From CAZYBC01 sp964645645 (GTDB taxonomy: Bacteria; Patescibacteriota; Microgenomatia; UBA1400; PJMF01): a stretch of DNA of 54,777 nt. The position numbers and the translations under genes are program-made. The notes below the pieces were generated by a model. That model made no database searches. It worked only from the letters and a program-made list of their open reading frames with translations, and had not been told where the DNA came from. How positions within the stretch are numbered: position 1 is the stretch's first letter; each line of letters begins with the position of its first letter. This document shows positions 24,443-32,953 of the stretch, one piece after another. The DNA is taken from positions 1 to 54,777 of the forward strand of contig CAZYBC010000008.1 of assembly GCA_964645645.1 (NCBI GenBank). Reading direction: 5' to 3'.

Positions 24443-27307
24443 CTATTCTAACAGTTTTAGTTGTTCAGCTTGCACCAATTGGGTATTCGTCTTTTGCTCA
24501 ATTTCTTTCTGCCAAGTAGCTGGCCAAGCTGGCACAGCAACTTTGACAAGTTTATCAACTGGTAAGCCTGCTTTTTTACGTAAATCTTGAATTTTACGAA
24601 TTAATTGTCTAGCTTCACCTTCTTCACGCAATTCTTGAGTTAAAGTAAAATCAAATTTAACTGCTAATTCTTGAGCTTCTGTAACAAAATCAACTTGTTT
24701 AACATTTAACTCAGCTAATAATAATTCACTTAACATGCTTTGATAAGTCAATGCTTTTTCTACCTGGACTGTCACTTTGGCTAAAGGTTGGCGCAAAGGC
24801 ACTTTGGCTTCACTGCGGGCAGCATGACCTGCTTCCACAATTTTCTTAAGCATTAACATTTCTTGCTCTAACGTGGCATCAAGTAATTTTTTATTTACTA
24901 ATGGCCAATCACTTAAATGAATAGAACCTTTGTCATCAACTAAGTTATGATATAAAACTTCAGTAAAGAATGGCGCAAAAGGAGCAAAAAGTTGAGCCAA
25001 GCGGTACAGCGCAAAACCTAGCAAATGACTAACCTGTTGGTTATCAGTTGCTTTAACGCGATCTCTACTTAAACGGAGATACCAAGTAGATAACTCATCC
25101 ACAAATTCCATTAATGAGCGAGAAGCTTTGACTACGTCATAACTATCCATTAATTGCGTCACTTGCTGAGTAAGAGTTTCTAAACGACTCAATAACCATT
25201 GATCTAAAACATGGCTATTTTTATCCAAAACAGGAGTTTGACGCACATCATGTTTAGAGTCAGCAAACATTTTATAAAAACTCAACACATTCCACCAAAT
25301 AATAAACACACGGCGACGCAAATCTGCTACTTCTTTTTCATTAAAGTTAAGATTTTCCGCTTTCATGACCGGAGAGCTCATTAAGTAGAGGCGCAGGCTA
25401 TCAACACCATATTTTTCCACCACTTCCATAGGATCAGGATAATTCTTTAAACGCTTGCTCATTTTTTTACCATCAGCCGCGAGAATTACCCCATTCACAA
25501 TCACATTTTTAAATGAAGAACTAGTTTTTTTAACTGGAATAGCTGGTTCATCACCCATGGTTAGAGCTGTAGCTAAAACATGCAAGGTATAAAACCATCC
25601 ACGAGTTTGATCCTGTCCTTCCGAAATAAATTCAGCTGGAAAATTTTGTTCAAATTTTTCTTTATTTTCAAACGGATAATGGAAAGACGCATAAGGCATT
25701 GCACCAGATTCAAACCAACAATCTAAAACTTCTGGGATGCGATGATAAACTTTGCCATCTTTTTTAATTTCAATATCATCAATCAAATGTTTGTGCAAAT
25801 CAGTCACTTTTTTACCAGATAATTTTTCTAATTCTTGAATTGATTCCACACAAATAACTTCACCATCTTCACTTTTCCACACTGGCAAAGGAGTTCCCCA
25901 AAAACGATTACGAGAAATTGCCCAATCACGCACATTTTCTAACCAAGTCCCAAACCGACCATCTTTGATATGATCTGGAACCCAATTAATTACTTGGTTG
26001 TTTTTTAATAATTGATCTTTAAAAGAAGTTACTTTTACAAACCAGCTATCAGTAGCATAGTTAAGTAGAGGAGTATCGCAACGCCAACAATGAGGATAGC
26101 TATGAATAATTTTACGTTTAGCAAAAAGTTTATCATGTTGAGCCAGATATCTGATGATCTCAATGTCTGTAGAGTTAGGATCATCTTTTGGTTTAACCAT
26201 CATCCCTGCAAAATCTTTAACTTGCTTAGTAAATTTACCATCAAAACCTACATGCTGAACCAAAGCAACATCTTCTCTTACTCCAAGAGCATAGTCATCT
26301 TCACCAAAACCAGGAGCAATATGCACCACACCAGTCCCATCTTCACTGGTTACAAAATCAGCTGCCACCACTCTAAAAGCATTTTTAGTTTGAACAAAAT
26401 ATGGGAATAATGGCTCATAAGTTAAACCAACTAATTCGTCAGTTTTAACTTTTTTGACTACCTCATAACCACCATCAGGCATAATATTAGCTAGTAACTC
26501 TTCAGCAGCCACATAAAGTTTGGCAGAATCTTTAACTTTAAATAAAACATAATGTAAATTAGGGCTAACTGCCAATAATACATTACCAGGCAAAGTCCAA
26601 GGTGTAGTAGTCCAAGCTAAAACAAAAACTGGTTCACCTGTCTGGGTTAATTTTTGAGATTCTTGAAGTTTAAATTCCACAAATACAGAAATATCCTTCA
26701 CATCTTTATAACCTTGAGTCACTTCAAAATTAGACAAAGGAGTACTACAACGAGGACAAATGTGCATGGCTTTATGACCTTGGTAGATCAAACCCTTTTC
26801 CCATAATTTTTTAAACACCCACCATAAACTTTCCATGTACCAACTTTCCATAGTTTTGTAGTCATTTTCCATGTCTACCCAACGCCCAATTCTTTCAATT
26901 ACCTTTTGCCAATCTTTGGCATAAGTTAAAACTCTTGATCTACAAGCCTCGTTAAAATTAGCCACGCCAAAATCTTCAATGGCTTTTTTATCTGGTAAAT
27001 CTAATTCTTTTTCCAATAAATTTTCAATTGGTAAACCATGACAATCCCAACCCCATTTCCGCTCTACACGATAACCTTTCATCGTCCAATAACGAGGAAT
27101 CACATCTTTGGTGGTTGAAGCTAATAAATGACCATAGTGAGGCATCCCAGTTGCAAATGGAGGACCATCATAGAAAGTATAAGCCTTGCTTGGATCACGA
27201 TTTTCAATTGATTTTTCAAAAGTCTTGTCTGTTTTCCAAAACGCTAAAACTTCTTCCTCTAATTGAGGAAGATTAGGTTGTTCTCTAAAATTTTTGACTT
27301 TTGGCAT
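24443..27307 (-). CDS. ileS: Isoleucine--tRNA ligase, eukaryote-type (IleS2)
   Basis: Class I synthetase charging tRNA-Ile, with editing of valine. 954 residues. FYDGPPFATGMPHYGHLLAST (about 47-67) contains the HIGH motif as HYGH; KYGVDS and ADGKKMSKRLKNYPDP (about 600-615) contain KMSKR; the CP1 editing domain lies between. The PPFATG-x-PHYGH form and the absence of a C-terminal zinc-knuckle domain place it in the eukaryote-like type 2 clade often linked to natural mupirocin tolerance (family knowledge, not tested). An AGGA site lies ~10 nt before ATG 27307. Expression is controlled by the T-box leader upstream. Confidence 0.95.
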   Translation of the reverse strand: MPKVKNFREQPNLPQLEEEVLAFWKTDKTFEKSIENRDPSKAYTFYDGPPFATGMPHYGHLLASTTKDVIPRYWTMKGYRVERKWGWDCHGLPIENLLEKELDLPDKKAIEDFGVANFNEACRSRVLTYAKDWQKVIERIGRWVDMENDYKTMESWYMESLWWVFKKLWEKGLIYQGHKAMHICPRCSTPLSNFEVTQGYKDVKDISVFVEFKLQESQKLTQTGEPVFVLAWTTTPWTLPGNVLLAVSPNLHYVLFKVKDSAKLYVAAEELLANIMPDGGYEVVKKVKTDELVGLTYEPLFPYFVQTKNAFRVVAADFVTSEDGTGVVHIAPGFGEDDYALGVREDVALVQHVGFDGKFTKQVKDFAGMMVKPKDDPNSTDIEIIRYLAQHDKLFAKRKIIHSYPHCWRCDTPLLNYATDSWFVKVTSFKDQLLKNNQVINWVPDHIKDGRFGTWLENVRDWAISRNRFWGTPLPVWKSEDGEVICVESIQELEKLSGKKVTDLHKHLIDDIEIKKDGKVYHRIPEVLDCWFESGAMPYASFHYPFENKEKFEQNFPAEFISEGQDQTRGWFYTLHVLATALTMGDEPAIPVKKTSSSFKNVIVNGVILAADGKKMSKRLKNYPDPMEVVEKYGVDSLRLYLMSSPVMKAENLNFNEKEVADLRRRVFIIWWNVLSFYKMFADSKHDVRQTPVLDKNSHVLDQWLLSRLETLTQQVTQLMDSYDVVKASRSLMEFVDELSTWYLRLSRDRVKATDNQQVSHLLGFALYRLAQLFAPFAPFFTEVLYHNLVDDKGSIHLSDWPLVNKKLLDATLEQEMLMLKKIVEAGHAARSEAKVPLRQPLAKVTVQVEKALTYQSMLSELLLAELNVKQVDFVTEAQELAVKFDFTLTQELREEGEARQLIRKIQDLRKKAGLPVDKLVKVAVPAWPATWQKEIEQKTNTQLVQAEQLKLLE

Positions 27308-27629
27308 AGCAATTGTCCTGTTTTTTTTATAATTTTTAATTAATGACTATTTATTAACTAGGCATAAAAAAAAGCCTTTTGTATCTTCCAGTATAAACTG
27401 AAAAAGACAAAAGGCTTTTCTCACTTGGTTTGTGACCAATTAAGAAAAAGGTACCAACCTTTTTGATTTTTGGCGCTTTTATTAAAAAAATGCCAAAATT
27501 ACTTAATTCCTGCTGTTACGGGCTTACCCGGCCTGGTCTAATTTTTTTGCCTTAAATAAGCAAAAATTTCTTCAGGCATCTGAGAACTGTGTTCTTAATT
27601 TAGTGATAGCCAAATTAATACAGATGTTA
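27308..27629 (-). ncRNA. Isoleucine T-box leader (transcriptional type)
   Basis: A ~320-nt leader on the - strand. Anti-terminator: AAAAGG (27463-27458) pairs CCTTTT (27414-27409); bulge TTGGTACC (27457-27450) holds UGGU, complementary to ACCA, the 3' end of tRNA-Ile (discriminator A); an inner helix joins 27448-27435 with 27429-27416 (14 positions, one mismatch, one wobble) around a 5-nt loop. The 3' strand of this fold (27419-27409) is also the 5' strand of a strong terminator, so the two exclude each other. Stem I is less clear: AAAATTA (27545-27539) / TAATTTT (27501-27495) encloses a CGGG/CCCG hairpin and GGAATTAAG, with AUU (27507-27505) as a candidate Ile specifier. Confidence 0.75.
27366..27419 (-). 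terminator. Attenuator terminator of ileS leader
   Basis: On the - strand AAAAGCCTTTTGT pairs perfectly with the complementary 13 bases (27419-27407 with 27382-27370); a further inner stem CAGT/ACTG closes on TTAT. A run of eight U follows (27373-27366). It ends ~58 nt before the ileS ATG, the expected place for a T-box attenuator. Confidence 0.85.
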
Positions 27630-27635
27630 AAAGAT

Positions 27636-27644
27636 ATTATAACA
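27636..27644 (-). promoter_or_regulatory. Promoter of ileS leader
   Basis: TGT followed by TATAAT on the - strand (27641-27636) is an extended -10; transcription would begin near 27629. It lies just beyond the stop of the GNAT-like gene (27656), so ileS has its own transcript. Confidence 0.55.
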
Positions 27645-27655
27645 GATGGAAAATA

Positions 27656-28480
27656 CTAATTTAAAGCCAGAACTGGAACTTCTTTAGTTTGACCATTAAA
27701 TTGATAAGGCTTAACATCTGCACCCATTTTTTGCGCATAAAAAGGAGTTCCTTCTGGAGTAGCAGTCCAAACCACTCTTTCTTGTGCTCCTAACAGAGTT
27801 GCTAAGGCTATTCCAGTTTTAAAGAGCGTTGTTCCAATACCAAAACCTCTTCTATATTCTTTATCCACTAATAAGGTATTGTCATCATATTGGCTCTCAT
27901 TATCTAAAGATATTCTATCTGCGCTATTTTTTAATTTTTCAACAGCAAAACTACTACCTTCTTGCGCCATAATCAAATCTTCCTCTAAAACTTGAGCGTA
28001 ATGTAATGCTTTTTTATTATCAATAGCAATTACTTTCCCATCATTTTCCTTTAAAACTATTTCATGCGTGCCTAAAATTTTATCTACTTTAGAAAAATAA
28101 TCTGCTGTTAAAATTTCCACATTAATCAAACGTAATAACTGAGGATCTGCGGATAGCTCTTTAATTACTGAAATTATTTTTACCCCAGAAAAAACATTTC
28201 TATCTAAGCGATCTTGCATTAATTCCTTACTAGGAGAAATTGTAATTCTTATTTTTGCTTGATCTAATTTGGGTATTTTTATTTTAAAAACTCCTTGGTA
28301 ACCTTCCGGTCTAGCCATAGTTGGAATGTCTGCCAAAAAAAGTTTTTTTTCTTGATCATCTAAACCCAGCTGTTCAGCTAATTGATTAAAAATCTCTAAC
28401 AATCTAGCTTGAGTATCTTCAGATTTTTTGGCTAAATCAGGAGTTTGCGGGGGTTGATATAAAGTTGATTCTTCTGACAT
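27656..28480 (-). CDS. GNAT-like acetyltransferase domain protein
   Basis: 274 residues with no family I can name over the first ~200. Near the C-terminus KEYRRGFGIGTTLFKTGIALATLLGA (about 207-232) matches GNAT motif A, whose R-x-x-G-x-G/A loop binds the acetyl-CoA pyrophosphate, followed by TPEGTPFYAQKMGA, like the F/Y-Y-x-K-x-G-F end of the fold. So a GNAT fold with a divergent N-terminal part is likely. The start ATG 28480 is 7 nt after the stop of the small membrane protein upstream, so the two are co-transcribed. Substrate unknown. Confidence 0.55.
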   Translation of the reverse strand: MSEESTLYQPPQTPDLAKKSEDTQARLLEIFNQLAEQLGLDDQEKKLFLADIPTMARPEGYQGVFKIKIPKLDQAKIRITISPSKELMQDRLDRNVFSGVKIISVIKELSADPQLLRLINVEILTADYFSKVDKILGTHEIVLKENDGKVIAIDNKKALHYAQVLEEDLIMAQEGSSFAVEKLKNSADRISLDNESQYDDNTLLVDKEYRRGFGIGTTLFKTGIALATLLGAQERVVWTATPEGTPFYAQKMGADVKPYQFNGQTKEVPVLALN

Positions 28481-28487
28481 ATAATTA

Positions 28488-28841
28488 TTACTTCAATTCA
28501 AATCCAAAAAAATTAAGCACCAATTGAATCCCTATATAAATCAAAAAATAGTAACTTATAAAAAATATCCAGTTTTTTATATTAAACTTTTGTTTCTTAA
28601 ATAATTTGTAAAAAATAAAAACAATTATTGAAAAAATTGATAAATAAACAAAGCAATGATTAGCTTGTTCAAAATATTCTCCAGCATGATCTGGCCAATA
28701 ATATGCCACTTGAATAGTTAAACCAGAAAAATTTTCTATTGACGCTGATTTACCCGGCAAAATTGTTCCTAGTATAAAACTTAAGAGATAAACTAGAAAA
28801 GGTAACAAAAAAAACAATAAATATTTCAGAAATTTCCGCAT
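28488..28841 (-). CDS. Small 3-4 helix membrane protein, paralogue A
   Basis: 117 residues. A basic start and strongly hydrophobic first helix (about 5-29), an extracytoplasmic segment rich in aromatic residues (about 30-62), then two or three helices with a KLFKKQKFNIKN cytoplasmic loop and the end LNFFGF. Residues 1-22 are identical to those of the paralogue at 29771-30130, while the rest is only loosely similar. An AAGGGAAGG ribosome site precedes the ATG. It lies within an operon-like set with the Bro-N and GNAT-like genes. No known family. Confidence 0.6.
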   Translation of the reverse strand: MRKFLKYLLFFLLPFLVYLLSFILGTILPGKSASIENFSGLTIQVAYYWPDHAGEYFEQANHCFVYLSIFSIIVFIFYKLFKKQKFNIKNWIFFISYYFLIYIGIQLVLNFFGFELK

Positions 28842-28881
28842 TATTTCCCTTCCCTTAATAATTATCGCTGTCTTTTATTTT
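28776..28881. repeat. 106-bp direct repeat, copy A
   Basis: Covers the upstream region, ribosome site and first ~22 codons of membrane-protein paralogue A. It matches 30065-30170 with two substitutions in 106 positions (28782 T/C, 28795 G/A in + strand terms). Both boundaries are sharp: similarity drops within a few bases. Confidence 0.9.
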
Positions 28882-28890
28882 AACCCTTAA

Positions 28891-29736
28891 TTAAACTAAT
28901 TTTTTGGTTAAAAAAGTTTTTTTTAATCTCAATTTTTTAGCATTTGCCGAAGTAATCACACTTTTACCAGTTTGTTTTTCAATTTCTTTTCTAGCCATAC
29001 CCGCAACTTTACCACCTTTTCTAGCAATCTGTTTATTATTTTCTAAACCTTGTGGTTTTTTTTGTTTTGAAATTTCTGTTGTTGAAGCTTCTGCTAACAT
29101 ATTCAAAACCAACTCAAGATTAGTCATATTATCTCTGAGATTCTCCTTTTTTAAACCTTTGAGTCGCTTATAATCTTTCACTGACCTATCAGCCCAAGCG
29201 ATAGTAATTTCATCAGTTAAAATAGCAAATTCCAAGCCTTCTTTCATCCCTCGAATTTGCCACTCATCCGTTAACTCTTTTCTTATTTCTATGCTTTTAA
29301 GTCGTTGATTAATCCATTCTTTAGAATATCCTTTTTGCAAATACATCTTCATCGCTCGATCTATTGCTAATTCAGGATCAGCTGTTTCTTCAATGCGCTC
29401 ATAACCAACCTTTGCCAGCCAGAGTTTAAAAGGTTCAGCTTTAGGAGATGGAATTGATTGAATTAAACGTAAGATGGTCTTAGTATCTGCAACATCAGTT
29501 AAACGTTTTTTTCCATCTGAAGCAACCATTTTCAACTGTACGATTTTTTCGTACACTTCACTACCTTCATCTTGCAATTTGCTTTTTAAATCAGTCCAGT
29601 AACGTCTAGGTATTGTGGAATCTGTTAAAACCTCAACAATATCAATAACAGAAAAAAACCAAAGTTCTTGCTCATCATCCCATTGACGACGAACTATTTT
29701 TTGATTAAATAAAGCAATACTATGATTTTTCTTCAT
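28891..29736 (-). CDS. Bro-N / phage antirepressor-like protein
   Basis: 281 residues. The N-terminal half has the Bro-N pattern: IALFNQKIVRRQWDDEQELW, FFSVIDIVEVLTDS, RRYWTDLKSKLQ and LPK-like RLTDVADTKTILRLIQSIPSPKAEPFKLWLA (about 80-125), as in phage antirepressors and DinD-related proteins. The C-terminal part ends with GGKVAGMARKEIEKQTGK and a Lys-rich tail, typical of the DinD-like branch. Such genes are phage- or mobile-derived or SOS-linked DNA-binding regulators; the target here is unknown. ATG 29736 is chosen over a TTG at 29757. It lies between the two copies of the 106-bp repeat, on the same strand. Confidence 0.75.
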   Translation of the reverse strand: MKKNHSIALFNQKIVRRQWDDEQELWFFSVIDIVEVLTDSTIPRRYWTDLKSKLQDEGSEVYEKIVQLKMVASDGKKRLTDVADTKTILRLIQSIPSPKAEPFKLWLAKVGYERIEETADPELAIDRAMKMYLQKGYSKEWINQRLKSIEIRKELTDEWQIRGMKEGLEFAILTDEITIAWADRSVKDYKRLKGLKKENLRDNMTNLELVLNMLAEASTTEISKQKKPQGLENNKQIARKGGKVAGMARKEIEKQTGKSVITSANAKKLRLKKTFLTKKLV

Positions 29737-29770
29737 AAATTTGACTAACTTTAACAATTTTTTCTAACAA

Positions 29771-30130
29771 TTAAAACACTCTTGTATAAAACCCAAAAAA
29801 ATTAAGAATTAAATTAATAACAAAATAAGCTAAAAAATAATATAAAACATACACAATAAAAATTATTAAATCTTTTATAACCAATTTTTGTTTTTTAAAT
29901 AATTGATAAACAATAAACCCAACTAATAAAATCAGTGATAAATACATAAAGCGGGAATTGGCTAAATAAAGGATTGGTTCAAAATTATTATCCCAGCCGA
30001 CAGCCTCAATTTCAGTTTTTTGACCAAAATTAAAATAATTTGATGGCAATAAAATCACTGACAAAAAACTCAAGAGATAAACTAAAAAAGGTAACAAAAA
30101 AAACAATAAATATTTCAGAAATTTCCGCAT
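29771..30130 (-). CDS. Small 3-4 helix membrane protein, paralogue B
   Basis: 119 residues, same topology as paralogue A: hydrophobic first helix (about 5-28), extracytoplasmic segment with QKTEIEAVGWDNNFEP, then two or three helices with the YQLFKKQKLVIKD loop and the end LNFFGF. The first 22 residues are identical to A, including nearly every codon, yet the middle is strongly diverged, which points to recombination or conversion of the 5' end rather than simple recent duplication. The ATG follows an AAGGGAAGG site inside the repeat. It lies 51 bp downstream of ftsZ. Confidence 0.6.
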   Translation of the reverse strand: MRKFLKYLLFFLLPFLVYLLSFLSVILLPSNYFNFGQKTEIEAVGWDNNFEPILYLANSRFMYLSLILLVGFIVYQLFKKQKLVIKDLIIFIVYVLYYFLAYFVINLILNFFGFYTRVF

Positions 30131-30170
30131 TATTTCCCTTCCCTTAATAATTATCGCTGTCTTTTATTTT
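30065..30170. repeat. 106-bp direct repeat, copy B
   Basis: Covers the upstream region and first ~22 codons of paralogue B; two differences from copy A (28776-28881). It begins 12 bp after the ftsZ stop. Contains GATAAT as a possible -10 on the - strand and the AAGGGAAGG ribosome site. Confidence 0.9.
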
Positions 30171-30181
30171 GAATCATTTTT

Positions 30182-31462
30182 TTACTTTTGTCTCAAAAAC
30201 GCGGGAATCTCAAACTCATCATCAAACGGATTATTTATCTTATCAGCGGGAGTTTGATCATCAGTTTTTTGAGTGCCATTAGGATCATCACCAAAAGCTT
30301 GGCTTTTTACAAAAGGCTGATTATTTTCACTCAAATTATTCCCTAAAGTTTGTGATAAAGTTTTAGGCTGTGTAAAAGAACTAGGAGCACGATCAAATTT
30401 TACTGAACCACTATTATCATCATTAACCTTATTATCATTTTTAAGCTTGCGCATTGATTCTCTGCCATAAGCGCCAAACTTACGATTTCCTAAATAATCA
30501 CCTCCTCGTTCATCAAAACCAGTGGCAATAACACTAATTTTAATTTTATTGCCCATACTTTCATCAATGGTTGCCCCAAAAATAATCTGAGCATCAGGAT
30601 CTGAAGCTGCTGAAATTACCGCAGAAGCATCAGAAACCTCAGTCATAGTCATATCAGAACCACCAATCACGTTATATAAAATGCCTTTGGCACCATCAAT
30701 AGAAACTTCTAATAATGGGGAAGAAATAGCCATTCTAGCCGCAGCCACAGCTCGATCTTCACCAGAAGCTTCACCAATACCCATTAAAGCACTTCCGCTA
30801 TCGGACATAATAGTTTTCACGTCAGCAAAATCAACGTTAATTAAGCCTGCTATAGTGATTAAATCAGAGATGCCTTTCACGCCCTGACCCAAAACATTAT
30901 CGGCTAATTTAAAAGCATCTAACAAGGTCATTTTTTTATCAACGACCTCCATTAAGCGTTGATTGGGAATTACAATCAAAGTATCAACATTATCTTTAAG
31001 GTTTTCAATCCCTTCTTCAGCTGCTTGCATGCGACGAATACCTTCAAAAGCAAATGGCTTGGTCACCACTGCCACAGTCAAAGCACCAACTTCTTTAGCA
31101 ATTTCAGCAATAATGGGGGAAGCTCCAGTGCCGGTGCCACCACCCATACCAGCCGTAATGAACACCATATCTGTATCAAATAATAAATCTTTAATCTTTT
31201 CTCTGGTTTCTTCAGCTGCGGCGCGACCGACTTCTGGATCTGAGCCAGCCCCTAAGCCACGAGTAAAATTATTGCCAATTTGTAATTTGGTTTCTGCCTT
31301 AGAAGTTAAAAGAGCTTGAGCGTCAGTATTAACGCTAATAAATTCCACACCATTGATTTGAGCTGATTCAACCATTGAGTTGACTGCATTGCCACCGCCT
31401 CCACCAACACCAATAACCTTAATTTTGGCAAAAGTCGTATTTGAAGGTTTAACTAATCCCAT
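30182..31462 (-). CDS. ftsZ: Cell division protein FtsZ
   Basis: Tubulin-like GTPase forming the division ring; 426 residues. GVGGGGGNAVNSM (about 18-30) and the tubulin signature AGMGGGTGTGASP (about 103-115) bind GTP; NVDFADVKTIM carries the T7-type loop with catalytic acidic residues; after an Asn/Asp/Ser-rich linker the C-terminal peptide IPAFLRQK matches the universal site for FtsA and other partners. It is the last gene of the wall/division run; a 111-bp gap with possible -10 boxes separates it from ftsA, so it may also have its own promoter. Confidence 0.97.
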   Translation of the reverse strand: MGLVKPSNTTFAKIKVIGVGGGGGNAVNSMVESAQINGVEFISVNTDAQALLTSKAETKLQIGNNFTRGLGAGSDPEVGRAAAEETREKIKDLLFDTDMVFITAGMGGGTGTGASPIIAEIAKEVGALTVAVVTKPFAFEGIRRMQAAEEGIENLKDNVDTLIVIPNQRLMEVVDKKMTLLDAFKLADNVLGQGVKGISDLITIAGLINVDFADVKTIMSDSGSALMGIGEASGEDRAVAAARMAISSPLLEVSIDGAKGILYNVIGGSDMTMTEVSDASAVISAASDPDAQIIFGATIDESMGNKIKISVIATGFDERGGDYLGNRKFGAYGRESMRKLKNDNKVNDDNSGSVKFDRAPSSFTQPKTLSQTLGNNLSENNQPFVKSQAFGDDPNGTQKTDDQTPADKINNPFDDEFEIPAFLRQK

Positions 31463-31573
31463 ATGTTCCTCTATATTAAAGACTAAAATTCCAGAATAAA
31501 AATTTACCTGGTTACTGCTATTTTGTTTATTTTATACAATCAATTTATATCAAAGTCTATAGGAATTTTATAC

Positions 31574-32881
31574 TTAAGGAAGTAATTTTTTAAACAACTT
31601 AGTTAAATTAGACCCAATTGATTGTAATTTCAGTTTAGATAAAAAATCTAAATTAAAATTAGAGCCTGAGCTAGCTACTTGACCTTGTTGCTTACCGTAC
31701 TCTAATAGGCCAATTGAGGTTGAAAAAGCTGGCCGCTGAATATCACTCACCAAGCCTTGCATTTGTTCTGGTTCACCAATTCTAGCAGGTAAACGAAAAA
31801 CTTTTTTAGCGACTTCAATTAAAGCTACAGTCTCCGCACCACCACCGGTAAAGACTAAACCTGCTGGAATTTGACCTAACAATTCTTTTTTATCTAATTT
31901 ATCAGAAATCATCTTCATAATTTCAATAATTCTTGGTTCCATGATGCCATGCACTAAAGTTTTTTTAGAAAATTTTTCATCACTATCAGCAACGCCTAAT
32001 TTTTCTAAATCTAAAATATCAACTTTTTTTCTTCTCTTAGCTAAATCTTCTTTGGATTCACCAGGCTGAGGTTTAACATCAATCACTTCATTGCCTTCAC
32101 TTAAATAAAGTTTAATTTTTTCGGCACTATCCATGCTAATGCGGCACCCCAAAGCGATATCTTGAGTAATATGTCTAGCCCCAATCGGAATAGAGCCAGA
32201 ATATTCCATTGCTCCTTCTACAAAAACACAAAAATTAGTTGAACCAGCCCCAAGATCAATTAAAGCTACTCCTAATTCTTTTTCTGTATCTGATAAAACT
32301 ACTTCACTGCTAGCTAAGCCAGAAAAAACAAAAGCATTAACTTTAAGACCAATGTCGTTAATACATTTTTCTAAATTTTTCAGGCTGGTAGTTAAACCCG
32401 TAATAATATGAGCTTCAGATTCTAAACGGACACCCGTCATCCCAACTGGATCACGGATACCTTCTTGTGAATCAACTTTAAAATAGCGGGGGATAATATG
32501 AATTACTTGACGGTCAGAAGGTAAGGATACTGCTTTAGCAGCCTCAATCACTCTATCGACATCAGCACTAATAACTTCCTGATCTGGATTAGCTACGGCC
32601 ACCACCCCTTTAGAATTGAGTGACTGAATATGAGAACCAGACACTGAAACATAACAAGAATCAATATCAAAACCAGCCATTCTCTCGGCGGCATCGACAC
32701 TCTGAGTAAGAGTAGCAACGACTTGTTCAAGATCAACAATCATACTCCTGCGCATCCCTTTGGTAGGCACGGCACTAACTCCCACGACACGAAGTTGATT
32801 ATCTTCTCCAACACTAGCAATCAAAGTAGTGCATTTATCGGTTCCCAAATCAATAGCGGCAATATAATTATTTTTGCTCAT
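31574..32881 (-). CDS. ftsA: Cell division protein FtsA
   Basis: Actin-like ATPase that tethers FtsZ to the membrane; 435 residues. Phosphate-1 loop AIDLGTDKCTTLIA (about 9-22), the SHS2/1C insertion, phosphate-2 LIDLGAGSTNFCVF (about 206-219) and adenosine motif VFTGGGAETVALIEV (about 347-361). The C-terminal LTKLFKKLLP fits the amphipathic membrane-targeting helix. Position ftsQ-ftsA-ftsZ is the standard dcw order. Confidence 0.95.
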   Translation of the reverse strand: MSKNNYIAAIDLGTDKCTTLIASVGEDNQLRVVGVSAVPTKGMRRSMIVDLEQVVATLTQSVDAAERMAGFDIDSCYVSVSGSHIQSLNSKGVVAVANPDQEVISADVDRVIEAAKAVSLPSDRQVIHIIPRYFKVDSQEGIRDPVGMTGVRLESEAHIITGLTTSLKNLEKCINDIGLKVNAFVFSGLASSEVVLSDTEKELGVALIDLGAGSTNFCVFVEGAMEYSGSIPIGARHITQDIALGCRISMDSAEKIKLYLSEGNEVIDVKPQPGESKEDLAKRRKKVDILDLEKLGVADSDEKFSKKTLVHGIMEPRIIEIMKMISDKLDKKELLGQIPAGLVFTGGGAETVALIEVAKKVFRLPARIGEPEQMQGLVSDIQRPAFSTSIGLLEYGKQQGQVASSGSNFNLDFLSKLKLQSIGSNLTKLFKKLLP

Positions 32882-32953
32882 AAATTACTCGAACTGGTTT
32901 AATTAAACTAAATAACAAAAATTGTTATCAATCTACTATAACAAAAAAACTAG

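Noticed and set aside
27370..27419. Terminator of the upstream GNAT-like gene
   Set aside because: It lies ~240 bp downstream of that gene and after a separate extended -10; its overlap with the T-box anti-terminator explains it better as an attenuator.
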